NCBI RefSeq assembly: GCF_004193775.1
Contig: NC_041003.1
Span: forward strand, 22,010,790-22,074,789
Direction of reading: 5' to 3'
From: Glycine soja
Lineage: Eukaryota; Streptophyta; Magnoliopsida; Fabales; Fabaceae
Length of the DNA: 64,000 nt
The notes below the pieces were generated by a model, which had not been told where the DNA came from, made no database searches, and saw nothing but the letters and a program-made list of their open reading frames with translations. This document shows positions 56,661-64,000 of this stretch, piece after piece. The position numbers and the translations under genes were made by a program. Every line of letters begins with the position of its first letter. Positions within the stretch are counted from its first letter, which is position 1.

Positions 56661-57560
56661 ATTATGCTTGTCGTGTAAATGCCCGGGCGCTCCTCTACTT
56701 GCCAATTTCCTAGTAGGAAACAAGGAGGGCATGGTAGTACCAGATCTGACCCATTCGGAGAGTCATCCTCGCATATCGCAATGACTTGGCCTTCGTGTCC
56801 TAGTCTCGTGCTTATAAAGCTTCTATTGATGTGGCAAGGCGGGCCCCCTTCGATTTTTCGTCCCAATTGCGAGCCTTGGCTTCCGCTCTTCCTTCTCGCA
56901 ACACTTTTCCTTATGTCCGCTTGTGTGGGTTTATAGCCTAACCTAAACTTCCCACGGTTTCCTCTGGTGCTTATCAGGCTGGTTCTGCCGCCGTTGTTTT
57001 TGCCTAAACCCATTTCGGGCTCGTTACCATTCCCCAACATCACCCGGGCTACCATCATTGCTGTATCGGACAGGCAAGGTTACCCAGAGAAGGAATCTAC
57101 GGAGGCAATGCTTACTACCTCAAAAGATTGGAAGGCTGTTTCTAACGACTCTTCCGCGGCTTCCACATATGGCAAAGAGGACGAGCAACTTACCAAGATG
57201 TCTTCCTCCCCCAACACGATAACCAAATGCCCCTCTACTACGAATTTCAATTTTTGGTGGAGTGTAGAGGGAACGACTCCCACCGAGTGGATCCACGGGC
57301 ATCCCAAAAGACAGCTGTAAGCTGGGTTAATATCCATTACTTGGAAGGTAACCTGACAGGTATGGGGGCCTATCTGTACAGGGAGGTCAATCTCTCCCCT
57401 AACTTCTCGACGGGTGCCGTCGAAGGCACGAACCACCATGGAACTTGGCTTTAGATGGGAAGCATTAAACGCAATTTATCCAACGAGCTTTTGAGCATTA
57501 CATTTAAACTGGAACCATTATCGATAAGTACCTTGGCCACGACATGATCCATGCATTTGA
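56657..57560 (-). pseudogene. Ogre-3 protease followed by a G-patch-like segment
   Basis: Retropepsin-type protease. The catalytic motif VLIDNGSSLNVM has its DNG at 57514-57522, in a different frame from the rest because of a small frameshift near 57445. The frame 57439-57080 continues with VVRAFDGTRREVRGEIDLPV, VTFQVMDINPAYSCLLG and WIHSVGVVPSTLHQKLKF, the second half of the fold. After TAA at 57080-57082 the same frame continues (57058-56657) with a Gly-rich unit: MLGNGNEPEMGLGKNNGG, then NRGKFRLGYKP, spaced like a G-patch domain (GxGLG...GLGY). The C-terminal end is PCPPCFLLGNWQVEE. A protease-linked G-patch is known in betaretroviruses, where it binds nucleic acid. Confidence 0.75.
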
Positions 57561-58536
57561 CTGACACATGCAAAGCCCTGTTATGCCCTCTCCCCTCGAC
57601 AGGGATTTCTTCTTCAGCGAAGGCGAGATAGTTATTGGCGGTGATGTTATTGATGAGCCTTCTATGGAGATGTCTTGAGCTACATGAGCTTCGTTCAAGA
57701 CCTTCACTAGCAAAGCCCGATGAGGCTCAGAGCTCATGAGTAGTTCCAAAAGAGAGACACTGGCCAGGGTTTTGTTGAGCTACACAATGACCTTGAACTC
57801 GCTTTGCTGAATAATGCGGAGGAACTCGCTTGTCTCCTCTAGCGATACTTCTTTCTTGCTACAACCATCCTTTTTCTCCGGAAGACCTTTCACTAGAATA
57901 TCCTCGCTCGGAGTGAGGATCGTTTTGTCATTTTGTTCTTCCACTATCTTTGCTTTCCCCTTAACATTCGCGGGTTGTGTTGGCAGGTCAGGGGGTGCAA
58001 ACACACGACCGCTGCGGGTCACGCCGCTTAGCCTCGTGATATTGGTTACCTTGGCTGACAACGAGCTGATGTCGGTGGCCTCTTCCTTCCTTTCGCTTGG
58101 AGGTGCATACCTCCATGAAATTGCGTGGCTATTTCGGTATGGAAACGGAACAGGTTTAACCACTGAGGGGTATCGGGGCGTTTGGGGAGCTGCGTCTTTG
58201 GTGAAATATACCACCAACGGCTTAGTCCTTCCAAAACTTCTCTCATCTGTGGACTGCATACATATATGTTGCTCTTCACTCCCCTCATCACCGACTTCCA
58301 GTCGGCCTCGATCTATCATCTGCTGCAACAAGTCCTCCACTGCTAAACATGTTTCCATGTCATGTAGCTCGCCGGGATGCATCAAACAGGAATCCTCTTC
58401 ATGCCCACCGTGGGGAATTACGCCCCCCTTTTATAGGGCCTCATAGATAAACTTCTTGGGGGTCGCCACGTCCTTCAAAGGCTTAGGCCTGCACGGCCTA
58501 CCTGACTCGACGGCATTAACTGCCGCCCCTCCGTGA
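57561..58536 (-). pseudogene. Ogre-3 gag-protease linker region
   Basis: The frame 58385-57780 of 201 codons reads MMHPGELHDMETCLAVEDLL, EWRYAPP-like text (SWRYAPPSERKE) and SGVTRSGRVFAPPDL, and ends EFLRIIQQSEFKVI. The continuation at 57779-57561 (LLMSSEPHRALLVKVLNEAH) is in a shifted frame and leads into the protease. It joins gag to protease in Ogre polyproteins; no enzymatic motif is seen. Confidence 0.65.
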
Positions 58537-60225
58537 TTAGCGAGCGGGTTTTTTTTTCACGTTGGACCGATCCTCTTGAAACATCAGCCATCTGGCGTCT
58601 ATCAAATGTTGGACCTTGTATTTATGGGCCGGGCATTTTTCGGTGGCGTGGCCCGGGGTTTTCCCATGGTATGCGCAAGTTGCGTCAGGGTTATACCACT
58701 TTGGGAAAGGAGGTCGGTAGATCTTCCCGGGAGATATCACAGCCATTTGGTTGGCGATGAGGGACGGCAAGAGGTCTTCGTACGTCATTGGGATCTGGGT
58801 GAATTCTGGAGTTGGCCTTGGGTGGAAACGGTGCCAAAGTGGGCGTTGCCAGACGGGCGAGTCGTGGTTGGAGCTGGAGCTTGGGGGGCCTCCCTCGGGA
58901 TGGGCGTGGGCGCTCTAGGCTGTACGGGTGCTGAATTGGAAGAGTCCCTGGTGCGAGCTGGGAAGCTTGGGTGATGTTGCGCATACTGATGGGTACCATG
59001 AGAGGTCTGCGGTGGCTTGACCCATGCGGGCGCTGAAGTGACGGCATAGGTATCTCCTTCCTTCCTTTTGGCCCCAGTTGCTCCGATCCTCCTAGCATTG
59101 GTACTTGTGGAGGAGACGTAATCAAACTTCCCTCTCTTCAAACCTACTTCGATTCTCTCCCCAGCGAATACTAAGTCCGCGAAGCTGGAGGGCATATAGC
59201 CTACCAACTTCTCATAGTAAAACACTGGTAAGGTGTCTACCATTATGGCAATCATCTCCCTTTCGACCATGGGAGGGGCCACTTGTGTTGCCAAGTCCCT
59301 CCACCGCTGAGCATACTCTTTAAAGTTCTCACTTTTCTTTTTAACCATGTTCTGCAGTTGAGTGCGATCGGGAGCCATATCGAAATTATACTGATATTGC
59401 CTAAGGAAGGCAGTAATCATATCTTTCCAAGTACGGATGCGGGAAGCTTCCAGATTAGTGTACCAAATGACCGCGGCTCCAGCCAAGCTATCTTGGAAAA
59501 AGTGCATTAACAACTTTTCATCCCTAGAATGCACCCCCATCTTGCGACAATACATCTTGAGATGGTTCTTAGGACAAGTCATCCCTTTGTATTTGTCGAA
59601 ATTAGGTACCTTGAATTTTTGGGGGATGACGACATCCGGTACCAAGCAAAGATCATGTCCACGAACGGATAGTCGCCAAAGCCTTCAACAACTCTCAATC
59701 TCTCTTCAATGAGATCGAGTTTCCTTCTTTCTTCCGCTGCCGGAGGTGGTCCTTTTATGGACAAGAATATTGGTTGTGCTGGGAGATTAGGCTGAGGCAG
59801 TATGATGGGTGCCAGCCCCTCGACGGGGATCGGGGGGTAGAAATCGACGTCTACTTGGGCATGATCCTTGTGAACCTCGTCCGACTGTCGAGGAGGCTCC
59901 CCTTCAAGGACGGGGGAAGGGACATGACCCGCGTCATCACGCATGACTAGTGGCGTGTAATTAGGTGGTAACCCATAAGGGTAAGCCACTCGGTTGTATC
60001 CCAAATGGGGATTGCTGATGTGCCCCAGTGTGCTCCTTTCTCATCCTACCGCGTTCGGAGAGTTGGGTCTGCTTCAGCAGCCGAACTAACAGCGGCAGCG
60101 GTGGCCACGCTATTCTCCATAAGTTGTCTCATTTCTAACATGGCCTCCATCATGGAAGCCATTTGCTCTTTCAAAGCCGACATGTCGGCTTTCATCTGTT
60201 CCTGTGTCTCCTCTTGGTCACCCAT
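58537..60225 (-). pseudogene. Ogre-3 gag, several frameshifts
   Basis: The ATG at 60225-60223 opens MGDQEETQEQMKADMSALKE, a coiled coil. The text then continues in three other frames: GYNRVAYPYGLPPNYTPLV and LDLIEERLRVVEGFGDYPF (60004-59579); the capsid-like core NFDKYKGMTCPKNHLKMYCR, GAAVIWYTNLEASRIRTWKD, YAQRWRDLATQVAPPMVERE and YMPSSFADLVFAGERIE (59645-58785); and the nucleocapsid end with a C-x2-H-x5-H-x4-C knuckle at 58633-58677 (CAYHGKTPGHATEKC). It packages element RNA in an intact copy. Ogre-1 gag (20851-22591) is its closest relative in the window. Confidence 0.85.
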
Positions 60226-60441
60226 CGTCCTAGATTTAGATCTGGTGCGATAGGGATGCCTTGGGGCGCGTTTAGTTATGGCGTTTTTCCTAAAAAACCA
60301 AACGTGAGGAGTAGGTAAAGAAAAATGAATGCATGCGGGAGTGATTTGATTCGCAGTGATCTTTGGAGTAAAAACATGGGATAAACTTATCTTATTCAGA
60401 AAGTTATAACTAGTCAAGATCTGAGTGATGATACAAGCTTC

Positions 60442-62307
60442 CTAGCGGTTTCTAATTATATGGGCCATTAAATCTATCATATGCTGACAATAGCTGAGAA
60501 GTCCGTGGATCTCCTCGGGGGCGGAGTAGGTGTCCGCCATTGCTTTGGCCTTGGCTAGCAATCGGGGAAGTTCTTGACTCCCGTTCAAGGTATGAGCAAA
60601 TCGGTCCATCCATATTGTTGCCTCTTGATGTAATGCGTCGATCACCCTTCCTCTAGCCTCCTTTTTCGCGTACACTTGGGCATACTCGTCTGCCACTTTG
60701 TGCTTGTGGGCCGCGGCTAGATTTAATTCTTCTTGGTACCTGCTGACGATGGCTAACATGTTGGTCTCTGTCTCGCATAAACGATGAGACAAGTTTCTTT
60801 TGGACCTTGAGCAAGCAGCTAACTCCTCTTTCAAGATCATGCTATGAGCTCATGATTGGTCTCTCTCTTCCCTTTGAAGCTTTAGCTCACTGTTGCTGCT
60901 CCATAAAGCTCCACGGAATTTGTCTCGGCCATACTCTTCCTTGCGAGCCTTCTTGGTTTCTCGTTCAAGGGCTCTTGCGGTAGCTTCATTTTCTTCTCGT
61001 AACCCGGCACACTCCTTCCGGACGTTTGTAGCGACTAACTTGAATTTTTCTTTGGCAAGTCTTGCTTTTCCTAGTTCTGTTTTTAGAGCTCGGACTTCTT
61101 CATCCTCTTTCGGAGCTTCGAAGTTCTGCTCGTTGATAATTTTCAACTTGGAGAGCCAATCTAACCCTCGTGTACGAACTTTCAGCCATTCATGATAACC
61201 ACCGATGATGCCATTATGGATGCCCCTAAGTTCTTTATCTCTCCTTAACGGGCTTTCCCACGCCTTGTGGACTCTTTGTATAATCATGGAACTTTACACG
61301 CTGAAATCTTTCACAAGGAAAAGAGAGAGGCTCTCTTTCGTCGGTGCTCCCCTCATGGGGTACCCTAACTGTCTTATAGCAAGTGCGGGATTGTAGTTAA
61401 TACAACCCCTCATCCCTATCAACGGGATGTTTGGGTAGTCCCCACATGAGAAGAGAACTCCCTCCTTTCCTTCCTTCCATCGAGGAAACCAGTTGATTAT
61501 TCTGCCTCCTATCCCAGCCAAGTGTTGGTCCCAATCTACTATTCTTTTTTCAACACACGAGTGATGGCTTCGGAGTCGACTTGGATGCCTTATGTCTTGT
61601 TGGAAAAAGTGCGAAACCAACGATACACAAAGAGCGGGCAAGCAGCAAATGATTCGTGCGCTACTCTTCTCGCACCTTCGGTCAAATGTATCAAATAAGT
61701 TCACCAAGACAGCTACCACTGGGCTTTCTTTGCTATGGTGATATGCAAGGAAAGCGTCGATTGCGGCTAGGTCCACCAAACCATCCATGTTTGGAAAGAG
61801 GACAACCCTAAAGATTAGCAATGCTAATACGTCCATAAACGGGACCCACTCCTCTTGATTCGCCATATCCCTTGCCTTGCCTTTTAAGTAATTTCGTGGT
61901 AGGCCCACTATGCCGTTTCGAGTTTGCTTTACACGATCCAACTCTCTTTCCGAATCCCTGACCACAACTGCAATATTGCTCAAGGAGGGAAGAAACCCGG
62001 AGAAAAGATACGGTTTTCTTCCCCCAAGAGAACATCCTAGTATTTCCTCAAATTCTTCAACAGTCAGTACTAATTGGAAGTCTCCAAATGTGAAGCATCT
62101 CAAAGGCTGGTCATAGTATTGGGTGAGTGATACAATGGCTTCCGTGAATATCTCTGCTATGGTCAAATCTAAAATCTTTCCGTATGCCTTGCGGAAGGCT
62201 TGCATTTGGAGAGGTCCCATCAACCGCCCCAACTCCTTAAGGCTGGTAACATCTAGGCCTTTAATCTTGACTTGATAGAACCTTTTTCCAGTTTGATTTG
62301 TTCCCAT
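60442..62307 (-). pseudogene. Ogre-3 ORF1 upstream of gag, two in-frame stops
   Basis: The ATG at 62307-62305 (MGTNQTGKRFYQVKIKGLDV) opens one minus frame of about 621 codons to the stop at 60442, interrupted by TAA at 61294-61296 and a stop at 60850-60852, with no frameshift. The first ~330 residues look globular: AYGKILDLTIAEIFTEAIVS, YYDQPLRCFTFGDFQLVLTV, VPFMDVLALLIFRVVLFPNM and a conserved-looking Pro/Trp end. From about residue 345 it is a long Glu/Lys/Arg-rich coiled coil (RALKTELGKARLAKEKFKLV), closing with MDRFAHTLNGSQELPRLLAK. An ORF of this kind ahead of gag is the hallmark of Ogre elements; its function is not known. It is absent from Ogre-1. Confidence 0.85.
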
Positions 62308-63173
62308 GTTTTACTAAAGTGAAACAAAAAACCCAGTGTGAATCAAAACTCTGACATCTATCATGGGTGGAATGGATGAATGCATGAAGAAATGCATATG
62401 ACACAGATGCAATTTATAAATATGGGAGCCCGAGAAATTGTCCCCTTCTTAGATACAACGTTTGGGGCGGCACGACACCAAACGTATGTATTTAAGAAGG
62501 TGACACGGACCCTCCGTTAGTTTGCCAAAGAGAGGGGATCAAGACGAAACCCGTGCATGATGCATATGCGAAAGGCACAACACGGGGATGTACATAGTAC
62601 GACAATATCCACAAACAAATATAAGCAAAGGGGTACATGACACTTAGGACTACATGCATGGCAGTGTGAAAAGTGGCACGCAGCGTGTTTGCTCCGGGCC
62701 CCTATTTTAGGGACCTACATGGGAGGGAGCTAAAAGGGCTTTTAGTGATAATTCCCAAGGTGGTCATATCTCTCTTGATGGTCTCTAGAGGTATCATCCG
62801 CTTCGAAGAACATATTGTGGCAGTAGGGACTACTAGCAACAATATGTTATCAAAGAGAAAAACTCTAGATGAGGGTTCACTGTAATCAAGCAAGTTGGAG
62901 ACCTAGCATGACCACAGATTCACCTCCACTCCTTATGTTCCCATAGACCCGGGTATAGGGCCCTTTTTCAACTCACCGTGTGTGCAAATAGTGTTGGTGT
63001 TTGTGCATCAAATGAATAAATATTTACCTCATGCATACATTTAAAACACACTAAAAGCATCAAAAGAGTTTATATATACAAGAACATAAGGAAAAAAAGA
63101 CAAAGAAAAATAACAAAAGGGAAGTCATAGTAAGGAAAGCACACTAATTGATTGGCCTAACTCTCTAACAATA
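62308..63173 (-). other. Leader of Ogre-3 between PBS and ORF1
   Basis: Non-coding, shared with 18590-19090 of Ogre-1. Chance frames only. Confidence 0.6.
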
Positions 63174-63192
63174 GTTCCCAGTGGAGTCGCCA
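63174..63192 (-). other. Primer-binding site of Ogre-3 (tRNA-Arg type)
   Basis: The minus strand reads TGGCGACTCCACTGGGAAC, two bases after the LTR end, with one change from the Ogre-1 PBS. Confidence 0.78.
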
Positions 63193-63194
63193 AC

Positions 63195-64000
63195 AGTCGC
63201 AACCTACCCTTTAGCGGGAGGGCGACGCGAGGGCTCACGGGTGGGTCTTCCAAGAAAGGAAAATGCGCGGAGTCGCCACCAACATTTATTCGTGGAAGAC
63301 GTCGGAAAAACCGGAAAAAACATGGTGTACAAACTTTAAGTGAAAGGTTTGGGAGTTCTATTTACGCAAGGGGAAGGTATTAGCACCCCATGCGTCCGTC
63401 ACAAGGGACGACAGCCTTTTAATCAAGTGTGCAAACATTACTTCAATTTATTTTATTTTCCCTTTTTTATGTTCCTATGTCTTTTTGTGCCTTTTATATT
63501 TTTTTATCTTTTTGTGGTCGACAAGGGTGTCTCCCTTGCTCCTACGTATTCCTCAATTGTGGTAAGGAAATCAGACCTACGTAGTTCTTCGAGAACTAAA
63601 CGTTGGTTAAATTGTTTTTATCCTTTTTTGCAAGATATATTTTTATTGAATGAAAGGTCATTTAAGGCGTTGGACCATTAAACGATCTTTCGATTCTTTT
63701 GAAAGGAGAGAAAACATTAAGGCATTGGACCATTAATGATATCTTGGTTTTTTGAAAGAGGTGACAAAGCTATGTGTTGTTTTTAGGCTTTAAAATCCAC
63801 ATCTAACCAAATAAAAGCAAAAAGACCATTTCAAGGTGTTGGACATTTAAAAATGGTTTTTAGGTGATGACAAAAGCTTGGTTTATGAATTGATTTTAGC
63901 CTTAATTTCACTTGGGTTATTAGTCAATTCGATTAAGAAAGAAAAATCCCAAAGAAAAATGTTCAATTGATTTTTTTTATTATTTTATTAAAAGATATTT
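63195..64000 (-). repeat. 5' LTR of Ogre-3, 3' part only (window ends)
   Basis: Plus-strand view AGTCGCAACCTACCCTTTAG (terminal TG changed to AG), collinear with 48066-48870. The rest of the LTR, the TSD and the displaced half of Sire-2 should follow to the right. Confidence 0.9.

Larger units (their letters stand above)
48066..64000 (-). mobile_element. Ogre-3: large Tat/Ogre-type Ty3/gypsy element with ORF1, G-patch and 3' ORF; integrase deleted
   Basis: In minus-sense order: 5' LTR (63195 onward, cut by the window), tRNA-Arg PBS, leader, ORF1, gag, protease, G-patch-like segment, probable intron, RT, part of RNase H, a break, a 3' ORF, tandem repeats, PPT and 3' LTR. An ORF1 before gag, an Arg primer, tRNA-proximal long leader and 3' UTR tandem repeats are Ogre hallmarks. 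It is inserted in Sire-2 integrase with GTTAT (48061-48065) as the likely TSD. The two LTRs look roughly 4-6 percent different by eye over ~370 bp. Confidence 0.9.

Noticed and set aside
57814..58446. 210-codon plus-strand frame opposite the Ogre-3 gag-protease linker
   Set aside because: Antisense shadow of the coding strand: the minus frame has the recognisable Ogre text and the plus frame does not.

Overview
This is plant nuclear DNA: intron-bearing, AT-rich and made almost entirely of nested LTR retrotransposons. The LTR families (copia LTRs packed with the palindrome GTAATCGATTAC, gypsy LTRs bounded by TGTCATACCC and GGTTGCGACA, and an Athila-like family full of the word GCTAAGCG) point to a legume, most likely soybean or a close Glycine relative. 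The species call rests on recognition, not on a search.

Layout. (1) 1-2.5 kb holds the only host gene visible, the first coding exon and start of intron 1 of an ABCG24/28-type ABC transporter on the minus strand, followed by AT-rich flank with a fold-back TIR element (1652-2214). (2) 3.4-6.1 kb holds a solo copia LTR with a perfect 5-bp TSD inside unclassified DNA. (3) 6.16-11.45 kb is a plus-strand Ty3/gypsy element (gypsy A: LTR, PBS, leader, broken gag, RT remnant). A near-solo copia insertion interrupts its LTR. (4) 11.45-16.34 kb is a minus-strand Sirevirus (Sire-1) inserted in gypsy A. Its RT and RNase H are deleted, and its 5' LTR is cut by the next element. (5) 16.34-23.2 kb is a plus-strand Tat/Ogre-type element (Ogre-1) with LTR, tRNA-Arg PBS, gag and an internal hAT-like MITE, but no pol. 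(6) 23.2-24.9 kb is a solo copia LTR. (7) 25.9-35.1 kb is a minus-strand Athila-like LTR split by a younger plus-strand Athila-like element, whose 5' LTR is itself split by another solo copia LTR. (8) 35.08-41.48 kb holds a Cassandra-like 5S-derived fragment and two head-to-head gypsy A pieces, one carrying a solo Ogre LTR with TSD. (9) 41.49-42.67 kb is an Ogre RT fragment. (10) 42.67-48.07 kb is a second minus-strand Sirevirus (Sire-2) with pol, an env-like/plant-transposon-domain ORF and 3' LTR. (11) 48.07 kb to the end is a large minus-strand Ogre-type element (Ogre-3) with both LTRs reached. In sense order it has 5' LTR, PBS, ORF1, gag, protease plus G-patch, RT, truncated RNase H, a 3' extra ORF, a 131-bp tandem array, PPT and 3' LTR. 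Its integrase is gone.

No element here looks autonomous: every long frame has stops, frameshifts or deletions. Several frames (Ogre-3 ORF1, RT/RNase H and 3' ORF; Sire-2 pol and env-like ORF) are broken only by nonsense codons, many of the kind made by C-to-T decay at CAG, CGA or TGG.

The most interesting signals are: (a) pairs of the palindrome GTAATCGATTAC spaced 20-22 bp start to start in every copia LTR, and a six-copy array of the same kind placed directly upstream of a TATA box and the Sire-2 env-like ORF, which looks like a private promoter; (b) a G-patch-like segment joined in frame to the Ogre-3 protease, as in betaretroviruses; (c) related extra 3' ORFs in Sirevirus, Ogre and possibly Athila elements; (d) the two-type, 131-bp satellite-like array in the Ogre-3 3' untranslated region.
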